DNA of 10,992 nt, from NCBI GenBank assembly GCA_002449555.1, contig DJXA01000123.1, positions 524 to 11,515 of the forward strand, read 5' to 3'. Numbering within the stretch: position 1 is the first letter of the stretch; the number at the start of each line of letters is the position of its first letter. This document shows, in pieces, positions 1 through 5,820 of the stretch. Origin of the DNA: Atopobiaceae bacterium UBA7016. Lineage in GTDB: Bacteria; Actinomycetota; Coriobacteriia; Coriobacteriales; Atopobiaceae. The notes beneath the pieces were generated by a model. That model saw only the letters and a program-made list of their open reading frames with translations, was not told the DNA's origin and did not search any database. A program made the translations under genes and the position numbers.

Positions 1-1
1 C

Positions 2-40
2 GAGTTCCACGAGCGCGTTGAGTTCGTCATGCCCGAGTAG
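2..40 (+). CDS. 3' end of a rightward gene (partial)
   Basis: Only the last 12 codons and a TAG stop are visible; the readable tail is EFHERVEFVMPE. The reading frame is supported by the strong rightward terminator that follows 48 bases later. Nothing can be said of the product. If the window comes from a circular or concatenated phage genome, this would be the end of the late region; if from an integrated prophage, it is either another element gene or a host gene. Confidence 0.5.
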   Translation, partial: EFHERVEFVMPE

Positions 41-87
41 GCTGCAATCAGGTATATGCGCGCCGCGTAGGCTTCGGTCGAGCGGCT

Positions 88-121
88 GGCCCGTCCCCAT
101 GCGTGGGGGCGGGCCTTTTTT
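88..121 (+). terminator. Rho-independent terminator
   Basis: A 12-bp stem (88-99 with 104-115, GGCCCGTCCCCA against TGGGGGCGGGCC, one G-T pair) with the 4-nt loop TGCG is followed directly by six T. There is no A-tract on the left side, so it works only rightward. It closes the gene ending at base 40 and insulates it from the convergent leftward operon ending at 139. Confidence 0.93.
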
Positions 122-138
122 ATATGACTCCTATGAGG

Positions 139-432
139 CTATCCCATCTTGAGGACGGACATGAATGCCGCGCCGTCGCTTGGGTCGATACCGTTGTCGT
201 CGCAGTAGTCGATCGCGTCTAGCCAGTCCTCGACCATACGGTACTCCTCACGGCACTCGCTGGCGACGTCGTCGCGCCCGTCGATGCTAGCGAAGTATGC
301 GGCACGGCTCAGGATGCCATCGACGTACTCGGCGTTGCGGCACAGGTCTTCGGTGTCGGCGCAGCCCTCGCAGCTCTCGAAGATGGTGGGCATGTCGTAT
401 GAGGGCTCGTATCCGTCGGTGACCTTGAACAT
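139..432 (-). CDS. Very acidic 97-aa hypothetical protein
   Basis: The start is ATG at 432, not the in-frame GTG at 447: the codons just upstream of the ATG form a perfect SD (AGGAGG, 444-439) six bases away, and that SD overlaps the TGA of the preceding HTH gene, which implies translational coupling. I do not recognise the family. I count 24 Asp/Glu against 7 Lys/Arg in 97 residues, a net charge near -17 spread along the chain. Five cysteines are present, including a CEGC pair near residue 21 and another Cys seven residues after it. There is no signal peptide or membrane segment. Small acidic phage proteins are often DNA mimics or inhibitors of host defence; here that is only a hypothesis from charge and from the position beside an HTH regulator. 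Confidence 0.8.
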   Translation of the reverse strand: MFKVTDGYEPSYDMPTIFESCEGCADTEDLCRNAEYVDGILSRAAYFASIDGRDDVASECREEYRMVEDWLDAIDYCDDNGIDPSDGAAFMSVLKMG

Positions 433-443
433 CTTCTGCCTCC

Positions 444-1067
444 TCACATCATCGGGACGGGGTTGTCCTTACCGTCCACCCACTTGACGCGGATGCCGCG
501 GTCGCGCAGGGCGCACGCCACGCGGCGCGAGGTGGCGTTGATCTCCGTCCACGACTCGTCGCCGTTGTCCTTCGCGTAGTGGTGCTGGCGGTAGTCCTCC
601 TCGCTCGACCAGTAGGGGAGCATGACCTCCTTGGGGTAGCTCCCGTGCAGCATGGCCGTCTGCTCCACCTGCGAGAGCGCCGCCTGCACCGCGACGTCCT
701 GGCGCTCCATGAGCATGTCGAGAATGTTCCATGCGTCCCTGGGCGGCGTCTGCGGCTTGCTCGTGGACTCCCAGCGCTTGACGCTCAGCACCTTCACGCC
801 CAGGTCGTCGGCAAGGCGCTGCTGGGTGAGGCCCACCGTCTCGCGCAGTGCTCGGAACTCCGATTTTGTGCGTACGTGCTCGTGCTTTGCCGCTATCTCC
901 CAGAAACGCTCGTCTGGGTCTTCGATGCCCAACACGAAGTTGTCGCCGTCCCACACGGCTATCTCGCGCGCGATGGCCTCTATGTCGTAGTCCATGGCGT
1001 ACTCGCCCAGCGCACGCTCGACGTACTCCATGACCGCGCTGATCTTGTCAAAGACTTCCAGATTCAT
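444..1067 (-). CDS. HTH (XRE-type) domain protein, 207 aa
   Basis: The protein has an acidic N-terminal region (1-65), a helix-turn-helix of the XRE/Cro class at about residues 70-102 (FRALRETVGLTQQRLADDLG, then SVKRWES) and a C-terminal region of about 100 residues that I cannot assign. The HTH sits in the middle, unlike a plain repressor, so the flanks probably sense or bind something else. The ATG at 1067 has an upstream AAGG/GAGGG SD. It is the middle gene of a leftward three-gene operon, 65 bp after the 109-aa gene and overlapping the SD of the acidic gene. It is a reasonable candidate for binding the palindromes at 1515-1548 that overlay the operon promoter, i.e. autoregulation. That link is inferred from proximity only. 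Confidence 0.85.
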   Translation of the reverse strand: MNLEVFDKISAVMEYVERALGEYAMDYDIEAIAREIAVWDGDNFVLGIEDPDERFWEIAAKHEHVRTKSEFRALRETVGLTQQRLADDLGVKVLSVKRWESTSKPQTPPRDAWNILDMLMERQDVAVQAALSQVEQTAMLHGSYPKEVMLPYWSSEEDYRQHHYAKDNGDESWTEINATSRRVACALRDRGIRVKWVDGKDNPVPMM

Positions 1068-1132
1068 GAGTCCCTCTTTCCTTGGTTGCAGATGACCACA
1101 ATTGCCTAGTGCCTAGCGGCTTCCTCTTCTGG

Positions 1133-1462
1133 CTAGGCCACGACGGCCTCGACGTACTTGGCCGCGACGCTCTCAAGCTTCATGTCCTCGTCGTAGACGT
1201 AGTAGTCGGTACGCACGTGCAGCTCGCCCGTCTTGACGTCTATCCAGACCTTGGAGGAAAGCAGGCGGCGACCGTCTGCGTTGCTGACGCTCTCGCCCTG
1301 CCACGTGGCCTTGCGGACGTTGCCCGTGCCGTAGTAGGCGACCTCAAGCCCCAGCTTGGTGACGTCGATGTACAGGCGGTCGTGCCCGCCCTTGGTCCAG
1401 CGGCTGAACCCTGCGGCCTCAAGCTTGGCGATGGTCTGCTCGTTGATGGTGATAGTGGTCAT
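1133..1462 (-). CDS. Hypothetical mobile-element protein, 109 aa
   Basis: First gene of the leftward operon. The ATG at 1462 has a GGGAGG SD upstream, and the predicted transcript start lies about 50 bases further upstream. The protein begins with a short motif (TINEQTIAKLEAAGFSRWTKG) that gives a compact helix and turn, followed by alternating beta-type segments (DRLYIDV, LEVAYY, KVWIDVKTGELHV) and a helical end. Proteins of this general look occur as small uncharacterised genes in Firmicutes and Actinobacteria phages and conjugative elements; that is recollection, not a search result. No catalytic motif is visible. Function unknown. Confidence 0.8.
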   Translation of the reverse strand: MTTITINEQTIAKLEAAGFSRWTKGGHDRLYIDVTKLGLEVAYYGTGNVRKATWQGESVSNADGRRLLSSKVWIDVKTGELHVRTDYYVYDEDMKLESVAAKYVEAVVA

Positions 1463-1514
1463 TTCGTCCTCCCTTGGACTGGTCTGGGGATGCTTCTGTG
1501 CTTCCCTCTTGCTT

Positions 1515-1550
1515 GATACCTATAGTATCACAAGATACCAAAGGTATCAA
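1515..1550 (-). promoter_or_regulatory. Promoter with two overlapping operators
   Basis: On the minus strand a -35 TTGATA (1550-1545) and a -10 TACTAT (1527-1522) are separated by exactly 17 bp and point at the 109-aa gene. Two 15-bp palindromes of one design cover it: GATACC-TTT-GGTATC (1548-1534), overlapping the -35, and GATACT-ATA-GGTATC (1529-1515), covering the -10. Their centres are 19 bp apart, so bound dimers would lie almost on one DNA face. This is the layout of a tightly repressed, probably autoregulated operon. Confidence 0.75.
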
Positions 1551-1760
1551 GAGAGTTTCCAAATAAACGGGAGGAGTCTGAGCGGGCTTTTTTGCGTCCC
1601 TAGCGCGTCCCAAATTTACTGTTTCGTGGTGTCTGGTGGTGCGCGAATAATGCATAACACAAGGTAGAACACTATGCCACATTACGAGACACAGCCCATT
1701 TTGATGATGTGCCTATGGCGGGATTTGCATAACCGCAGGTAAAGCGGCATGTATAATGTA
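1551..1760. other. Non-coding integrase-proximal region, candidate att site
   Basis: No convincing gene lies in these 210 bases, which are richer in A+T than the rest of the window. They contain GCGTCCC twice (1594-1600, 1605-1611). The paired motif recurs about 170 bp away at the 3' end of the integrase gene (1764-1770, 1774-1780), including an identical CGTCCCAAAT at 1606-1615 and 1775-1784. A second, inner imperfect repeat TGCATAAC...AGGTA.A occurs at 1651-1668 and 1726-1743. GCGGGC followed by six T at 1582-1593 looks like half of a terminator with no partner arm. Such repeats beside an integrase 3' end fit arm-type sites flanking an attachment core. No tRNA fragment is visible and the core is not identified. 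Confidence 0.4.
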
Positions 1761-2906
1761 TCAGCGTCCCAATTCGTCCCAAATGTCCGTCCAGCCCTCA
1801 TCAAATCTGTAAGCTTTGTAAGCATCCAGCATGACGTCGGCGAACATGTCGGCGGTGGGGCGGTCGTAGTGCGCACCCGTGACGCCGGGGAGCTTGTGCC
1901 CCATCATCGGCTCGATGTAGCGCGGCTCGACGTGCAGCTCCCACCTCATCCACGTCTGCCAGCTGTTGCGCAGGTTTCGGTACGGGTGCGCCATGCGCTT
2001 CTGCCGCCACGCCTCCTTGAGGCGGCTCTGGGGCTGGACGTTCCCCATGCCGTCGTGCGAGAGCGGCCAGTCGGGCGGCAGCGTCGCCACGATCTGCGCC
2101 ATGCGCACGGCGGGGGAGCCGACCAGCGTGGCCGTGCGCACGCTTTGCTCGGTCTTGGTGCGCACGATGTCAGTCCCGCTCGCCGCTACCTGGCCCGTGA
2201 TGCCGACCAGGGCGAGCGTCACCCCGTCAACGTTGCGAATCTCCACGTCGCGTGCGCGGGGCGCCATCGACTCGCCTAGGCGGCAGCCACCGAAGGCGGC
2301 CAGCAGGAAGGCTGCCTCCCACCACTCGCCACGGACGCGAGCCCATACGCCGTGCAGCTCCGAGAGCGTCCACACGCCCCTGTCCAGCCGCTCGATGGTG
2401 GACTTGGACGGCATGAGGTAGCGCTCGCGCATGGGGTTGTGGTCGACGCACTCGTAGCGCACGGCGAGGTCCATCACCTTGGAGAGCGTGGACGTGGCCG
2501 TCTGCGCCTGAGAGTAGGAGAGCCCGCTTATCCATTGCTGCACCTGCAGCGGGCGCACCGCGTCGAGGGGCACGTCGGCCCACGTCGGCGAGACGTGCAG
2601 CCTCCACGCCGTCTCGTGCGCCCTCAGCGTGAGCGGGGCGAGGTCGCCGTCCTCGACCCTGCTCCGCATCTCTGGCAGCGCCCACCTCTCCCACGCCTGC
2701 CTGACCGTGGGGCACGGCGCGTCCTCGGAGTGGTCGAGCATCAGCTCGGCGCGGCGCAGCTCGGCGTCCTTGCGGGTGCCCCTGACCGTCTCGGAGCGGC
2801 GCTTGTAACCATCGGGGCCGTTCGCCCACCAGCGTATCCTGTAGCGCTTGCCCTTCTCGACTTCGGTTATGGAAGCCCACTGGGCGCGGCGGTGCTTGCG
2901 GGGCAT
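1761..2906 (-). CDS. int: Tyrosine recombinase / phage integrase, 381 aa
   Basis: It catalyses site-specific recombination between phage and host attachment sites. The order is: an N-terminal basic arm-type-site-binding region with YRIRWWANGPDGYKRR (1-60); a SAM-like core-binding domain (about 65-165); and the catalytic domain. Catalytic residues visible are Arg209 (GGCRLGES), probably Lys251 (TKTEQS), Arg313 (NLRNSW), His337 (MGHK) and the nucleophile Tyr347 (AHYDRP). In the second box the usual H-x-x-R aligns as R310-N-L-R313, with a His three residues earlier (His307). ATG at 2906 follows the repressor stop by one base with a GGAGA SD, so the two are co-translated. The 3' end contains the CGTCCC repeats also found in the adjacent non-coding region, typical of attP next to int. 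Confidence 0.95.
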   Translation of the reverse strand: MPRKHRRAQWASITEVEKGKRYRIRWWANGPDGYKRRSETVRGTRKDAELRRAELMLDHSEDAPCPTVRQAWERWALPEMRSRVEDGDLAPLTLRAHETAWRLHVSPTWADVPLDAVRPLQVQQWISGLSYSQAQTATSTLSKVMDLAVRYECVDHNPMRERYLMPSKSTIERLDRGVWTLSELHGVWARVRGEWWEAAFLLAAFGGCRLGESMAPRARDVEIRNVDGVTLALVGITGQVAASGTDIVRTKTEQSVRTATLVGSPAVRMAQIVATLPPDWPLSHDGMGNVQPQSRLKEAWRQKRMAHPYRNLRNSWQTWMRWELHVEPRYIEPMMGHKLPGVTGAHYDRPTADMFADVMLDAYKAYRFDEGWTDIWDELGR

Positions 2907-2907
2907 G

Positions 2908-3120
2908 TCAATTCTCCGTGTCGGTCATGTCTGCTAGAACTTGCAGGGGTACACCCAAACCGTTAGCTAACGCCTTCGCCTTTGTGAACGTTGGCTCCTT
3001 TGAGCGGCCCTTCATCAATTCGTTGATGGTCTGCTTTCTCACGCCGCTTCGGGCCGCCAGCTCCGTGGGAGTAATGCCTTTCTCGTTCATGATTTGGATT
3101 AGAGCCTCGCCAAACGTCAT
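2908..3120 (-). CDS. XRE-family phage repressor (CI-like), 70 aa
   Basis: A single-domain helix-turn-helix protein: the HTH runs from about residue 16 to 45 (ITPTELAARSGVRKQTINEL, then MKGRS), with a short C-terminal helical end. I chose ATG at 3120 because GGGGG (3134-3130) sits eight bases upstream; the in-frame GTG at 3129 would be three codons longer and would leave no room for an SD. It lacks the peptidase or dimerisation domain of full CI repressors, so it is either a minimal repressor or is inactivated by another route. It is divergent from the Cro-like gene across the operator region and co-transcribed with the integrase, which ties immunity to integrase expression. It probably binds the TACAGA-type operators. 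Confidence 0.85.
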   Translation of the reverse strand: MTFGEALIQIMNEKGITPTELAARSGVRKQTINELMKGRSKEPTFTKAKALANGLGVPLQVLADMTDTEN

Positions 3121-3159
3121 TTCAGACACCCCCTAAACTCCGCATTCTCCGTAATTGAG

Positions 3160-3188
3160 AGTTTACAGAGTTCTGGACGAATTTACAA
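3160..3188 (-). promoter_or_regulatory. Repressor/integrase promoter
   Basis: On the minus strand TTGTAA (3188-3183) and TAAACT (3165-3160) are separated by 17 bp and lead to a leader of about 30 nt before the repressor ATG. Each hexamer matches consensus at 4 of 6, so it is weaker than the opposing promoter. Operator O1 (3164-3177) lies mostly in its spacer and touches the -10. Inference from sequence only. Confidence 0.5.
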
Positions 3189-3250
3189 ATAACTATTGAC
3201 TGATACAGAAGTCTGTACCATAATAACTCAATGAGGTACAGAGTTCTGGA
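3164..3250. promoter_or_regulatory. Three related operators (O1-O3) of the immunity region
   Basis: O2 (3204-3217) is a perfect palindrome TACAGA-AG-TCTGTA. O1 (3164-3177) and O3 (3237-3250) both read TACAGA-GT-TCTGGA, one mismatch from symmetry, and lie in identical 16-bp direct repeats (3164-3179, 3237-3252). O1 sits in the repressor promoter, O2 in the spacer of the Cro promoter, and O3 just after the Cro transcript start. This is the layout of a lambda-like bistable switch with cooperative repressor binding. Confidence 0.75.
3196..3224 (+). promoter_or_regulatory. Early rightward promoter (PR-like)
   Basis: TTGACT (3196-3201) and CATAAT (3219-3224) are 5/6 matches each with an ideal 17-bp spacer, the strongest sigma70-type promoter seen in the window. 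The spacer contains the perfect palindromic operator O2, so repressor binding would block polymerase directly. It would drive the Cro-like gene and possibly the whole early operon. Confidence 0.8.
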
Positions 3251-3263
3251 CGGAGGTGAACAC

Positions 3264-3485
3264 ATGACTCAACCCATTACGGCCACAGCCATTCAGGAAC
3301 GTGTCGCACTTTATGTCACTCGCACCAAGAAAGACCGCCAATACATCGCAGAGCAGATGGATATGCCCATTTCAACCTTCTATACGAAGCTTAACGGCCC
3401 ATCCGAGTTCTCTTTCAGCGAGGGCAAGCGCCTAGCCGAAATTATCGGCTGCACGGTTGATGAGATGTTCATTCGACCCTCATAA
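3264..3485 (+). CDS. Cro-like HTH regulator, 73 aa
   Basis: Small XRE/Cro-type protein: the predicted HTH lies at about residues 24-45 (DRQYIAEQMDMPISTFYTKL), followed by a short tail with VDEMF typical of phage HTH proteins. Start at ATG 3264 is set by the SD GGAGGTGA (3252-3259); the in-frame ATG at 3231 would overlap the transcript start and operator O3 and has no SD. As the first gene rightward from the operators and divergent from the repressor, it is the natural Cro or early activator, opposing the repressor at O1-O3. The exact role (Cro versus activator) cannot be told from sequence. Confidence 0.85.
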   Translation: MTQPITATAIQERVALYVTRTKKDRQYIAEQMDMPISTFYTKLNGPSEFSFSEGKRLAEIIGCTVDEMFIRPS

Positions 3486-3722
3486 GACAGCGGGAAAGAC
3501 TGCACCGCACGGTACGAGGGGGGCGTGGAGTTCACAGCGCCGAATCGCAGGAAGCGAGAGCTTCGACGAGCACCGAGAGATACGGAAACTCACGTAGCGG
3601 AATTGAAAGCGATTGTCGGCTCTCGTAGAGAAAGAACCGTCAGAAACGAAAGCGCCCCCGCCCGCTGGCACGGACGAGGGCAATGGACTCCAAGGAACGT
3701 AAACGAAAGGAGGTCCACCTCC
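3486..3722 (+). promoter_or_regulatory. 237-nt structured leader of the ParB-like gene
   Basis: The reading frame of the ParB-like gene stays open through this stretch, but the translation is Arg-rich and low-quality and no SD supports an earlier start, so I treat it as non-coding. It holds a GNRA-type hairpin GAAGC-GAGA-GCTTC (3551-3564), an 11-position hairpin with two C/A mismatches at 3654-3681 (loop CTGGCA), and a short hairpin GGAGGT-CC-ACCTCC at 3709-3722 that pairs the SD of the next gene with the bases just before its ATG. The density of GAAA/GAGA segments is RNA-like. No known riboswitch is recognised. Confidence 0.45.
3709..3722 (+). promoter_or_regulatory. SD-sequestering hairpin before the ParB-like gene
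   Basis: The SD AAAGGAGG (3706-3713) is immediately followed by its own complement: GGAGGT (3709-3714) and ACCTCC (3717-3722) form a perfect inverted repeat ending on the base before ATG 3723. When folded, the ribosome site is hidden; a translating ribosome, protein or long-range pairing could open it. The ACCTCC arm also mimics the 16S anti-SD sequence. Confidence 0.5.
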
Positions 3723-4757
3723 ATGATAGCAATAGACAGCGAGTTCCAGTCGCTCATACCGCCCCTTTCAGAGGACGAGTACGAGCGCCTCGAAAAGTCG
3801 ATACTCGCCGAGGGAGTGCGCGACCCCATCATCACGTGGAACGGCACCATCATCGACGGGCACAACCGCTACAACATCTGCGAGGAGCACGGTATCGAGT
3901 GCCCGCAGGTCGAGCGCCAGTTCGAGAGCCGCGACGCCGCGAAGATTTGGATCATCGAGAACCAGTTCGGCAGGCGCAACCTCAGCAAGTACGACCGCTC
4001 AGTGTTGGCGCTACAGCTTGAGCCGCTATATGCGGCGGAGGCAAGGCGGAGACAGCAAGGTGGGCAAGGCGGTATTTTGCTTCGACAGAAATCTGACGAA
4101 GCAACTCCCATCCGCACCGACGAGCAGCTAGCCAAGCTCGCCGGGACCAGCCGCGACACCATCCGCAAGGTGAAGGTCATCGAGCAAGAGGCCGAGAGCG
4201 GCAACAGGACGGCGGTGGCCGCGCGCGAGGCCGTGCGCAGCGGTGAGAAGTCAATACACAGGGCGTACACCGAAATCCAGCCCAAGATCTGCACCGTGTG
4301 TGGCAAGCCCATCGAAGACGGCGACGCCTACGAACGCGACCAGTTCAAGCACAAGTCGTGCGCCAACAGGGTCCACGAACTGCATCGCACCCGCAACGCC
4401 GGCAGGTTCGCCGAGGACGGGCGCCGCATCTGCTCCATCTGTGGCGAGCCGATAGACGAGGGTGACGCCTACGACTACGAGCCCCAGTTCCACAAGAGGT
4501 GCCGCACCAAGCAGCACGTCATAGCCCAGCGCAAGTACCGCAACCCCACCATCGGCGACACGTCCGAGGTCCTGACCCACGACAAGGCCGAGCTGCGCGA
4601 CAGCCTCCTTCTGGTCGTGCAGGACATGGGAGACACGCTGCAGGCGACCATCAACCGCTACGTGACGATGGACGTGAAGCTTAGGCAAGAAGAGCAGGCC
4701 CGCATCACCAAGGCGCTCGGCGCGCTCACAAAGGCAGTCGAAGGCATAAGGGAGTAG
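3723..4757 (+). CDS. ParB-fold/HTH protein with two tandem zinc-finger-like motifs, 344 aa
   Basis: Residues 1-90 form a ParB/Srx-type N-terminal domain with the signature IIDGHNRYNICEEHG (43-57), and residues about 125-155 form the ParB-type HTH (TDEQLAKLAGTSRDTIRKVK). Unlike chromosomal ParB, the protein then carries two copies of a C-x2-C-x16-H-x2-C motif (C190/C193/H210/C213 and C237/C240/H257/C260), each with an (E/D)-x-GDAY stretch inside, before a C-terminal helical region. The copies clearly arose by duplication. Start at ATG 3723 is set by AAAGGAGG. It heads the block with the second ParB-like gene, whose ATG follows five bases after this stop. The phage-type role is likely DNA binding or transcription control rather than chromosome segregation, as no ParA is present. 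Domain calls are firm; role is inference. Confidence 0.85.
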   Translation: MIAIDSEFQSLIPPLSEDEYERLEKSILAEGVRDPIITWNGTIIDGHNRYNICEEHGIECPQVERQFESRDAAKIWIIENQFGRRNLSKYDRSVLALQLEPLYAAEARRRQQGGQGGILLRQKSDEATPIRTDEQLAKLAGTSRDTIRKVKVIEQEAESGNRTAVAAREAVRSGEKSIHRAYTEIQPKICTVCGKPIEDGDAYERDQFKHKSCANRVHELHRTRNAGRFAEDGRRICSICGEPIDEGDAYDYEPQFHKRCRTKQHVIAQRKYRNPTIGDTSEVLTHDKAELRDSLLLVVQDMGDTLQATINRYVTMDVKLRQEEQARITKALGALTKAVEGIRE

Positions 4758-4761
4758 GAAG

Positions 4762-5589
4762 ATGGCATACGAATACGTCGCGCCGAGACGCAACTACCAA
4801 ATGATTCCGTATAGGCAGCTCATCAGCCCGCACGAGAACGGCAATCCTGGCTTCAACCGTGGCATCACGGGAATCGACCGCGCAAAGGTCAACAAGATCA
4901 AGCGAGAGTTCGACCCGAACCAAGTTGACCCCGTGATCGTCTCGTTCAGGGACGGCAAGTACTACATCGTGGACGGCCAACACACGGCGCTGGCGATCTA
5001 CGAGCTCAATGGCGAAGACGGCTCGACGCCCATCTACTGCGACGTGCGCGAGGGACTGACCTACCAGCAGGAGGCGCAGCTGTTCTACGACTTCAACACG
5101 AACAAGCGCACGCCGTCCGCGGCGGACAAGATCTGGGCGCTCGTCTGCGCGGACAACCCAGACGCCGTGGCATTCAAAGACCTCATCGAGAGGTGCGGAT
5201 ACGCCTTCGGGCGTAGGTCGGCGAGCACTATCAGCCCCATTAACACGTGCTGGAAGATTTACAACTCGCCAGCGGGAGCCAACAGGCTCGAGAACATCCT
5301 CACGCTCATCCACGACACGTGGCCTAACGCCACGGGAGCCGTGAACGTCACGATGGTGGACGGCCTGAACATGTTCTTCAAGTACAACGAGCTCGACTAC
5401 GACCGAGACAGGTTCGTAAAGACGTTCTCGTCCATCGACCACAAGACCCTCGTCAATGACGCCAAGGCGTTTTACAAGTCGATGAACGACAGGGCGTACA
5501 CCATGCCCGTCTGTACCTACCTGATGGTCGGGCGAAAGTACAACAACGGACTGAGGACGAACCGGATCAAGCTGGTCATCCCCAACTAA
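4762..5589 (+). CDS. ParB/DGQHR-like protein (DUF6551-like), 275 aa
   Basis: Residues 1-100 resemble the ParB/DGQHR fold: a basic helix (IDRAKVNKIKREFD, 39-52), a beta strand (VDPVIVSF) and the signature YYIVDGQHTALAIYEL (67-82). The next stretch (TYQQEAQLFYDFNTNKRTPSA) is typical of the DUF6551-like group in actinobacterial and clostridial mobile elements; that name is from memory. The rest is mostly helical and unassigned. ATG 4762 uses the purine-rich SD that overlaps the stop of the upstream ParB-zinc-finger gene (4757), so the two are coupled and probably act together. DGQHR-type domains occur in DNA-modification and phage-regulatory proteins; no catalytic activity is evident here. Confidence 0.8.
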   Translation: MAYEYVAPRRNYQMIPYRQLISPHENGNPGFNRGITGIDRAKVNKIKREFDPNQVDPVIVSFRDGKYYIVDGQHTALAIYELNGEDGSTPIYCDVREGLTYQQEAQLFYDFNTNKRTPSAADKIWALVCADNPDAVAFKDLIERCGYAFGRRSASTISPINTCWKIYNSPAGANRLENILTLIHDTWPNATGAVNVTMVDGLNMFFKYNELDYDRDRFVKTFSSIDHKTLVNDAKAFYKSMNDRAYTMPVCTYLMVGRKYNNGLRTNRIKLVIPN

Positions 5590-5820
5590 CCGCAACCCAT
5601 AACAACCAAAAACCGAGCGCCCCCACGGGTGCGCCGCCCACTTCGGTGACTCGCGATGCATCGCGCAGCCCTCGTCGGCTTCGCTGCGACCGCGACACGG
5701 ACCGTCGAAAGGGCGACACCCCCTTTCTGGCATGTAGTCTCCTTTCCGTTTCTCGCCTACGCGCTCGCCCTGACGGGGCGACGCGCCCGTGGCGGGCGCT
5801 CGGGGACAAGGAACGAGGCA
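5590..5820. other. Hairpin-rich non-coding block
   Basis: This is 231 bases between well-packed genes, with no credible coding frame (no SD for the open frames; translations are Arg/Pro-rich). It contains a 14-bp perfect palindrome CGCGATGCATCGCG (5652-5665), hairpins GAAAGGG/CCCTTTC (5707-5727) and GCGCCCG-TGG-CGGGCGC (5783-5799), and GTCGGC-TTCG repeats near 5677-5693. At its left end, a minus-strand hairpin (5634-5617) is followed by five U (5612-5608). It may encode a structured RNA on either strand or be a protein-binding locus; neither is proven. Confidence 0.45.
5604..5634 (-). terminator. Possible leftward terminator
   Basis: Read leftward, GCGC(A)CCC-GT-GGG(G)GCGC (5634-5617, one internal mismatch) is followed after TCGG by TTTTT. 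It would end a leftward transcript from the 5590-5820 block and would protect the 3' end of the rightward ParB-like pair from antisense reading. No clear leftward promoter was found, so confidence is low. Confidence 0.35.

Noticed and set aside
1103..1116. Tandem TGCCTAG repeat between two leftward genes
   Set aside because: Only two 7-bp copies with no symmetry or context; likely chance.
1752..1757. Perfect TATAAT on the plus strand
   Set aside because: No -35 at 16-18 bp and it would read antisense into the integrase gene; probably chance in the A+T-rich region.
3121..3129. GTG start at 3129 for the repressor
   Set aside because: It would leave no spacing from the purine run; ATG 3120 is eight bases after GGGGG.
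3231..3263. ATG start at 3231 for the Cro-like gene
   Set aside because: It coincides with the predicted transcript start and operator O3 and lacks an SD; ATG 3264 has GGAGGTGA.
3525..3722. 66-residue N-terminal extension of the ParB-like protein
   Set aside because: It is Arg-rich without a domain, has no SD, and the ParB fold begins right after ATG 3723.
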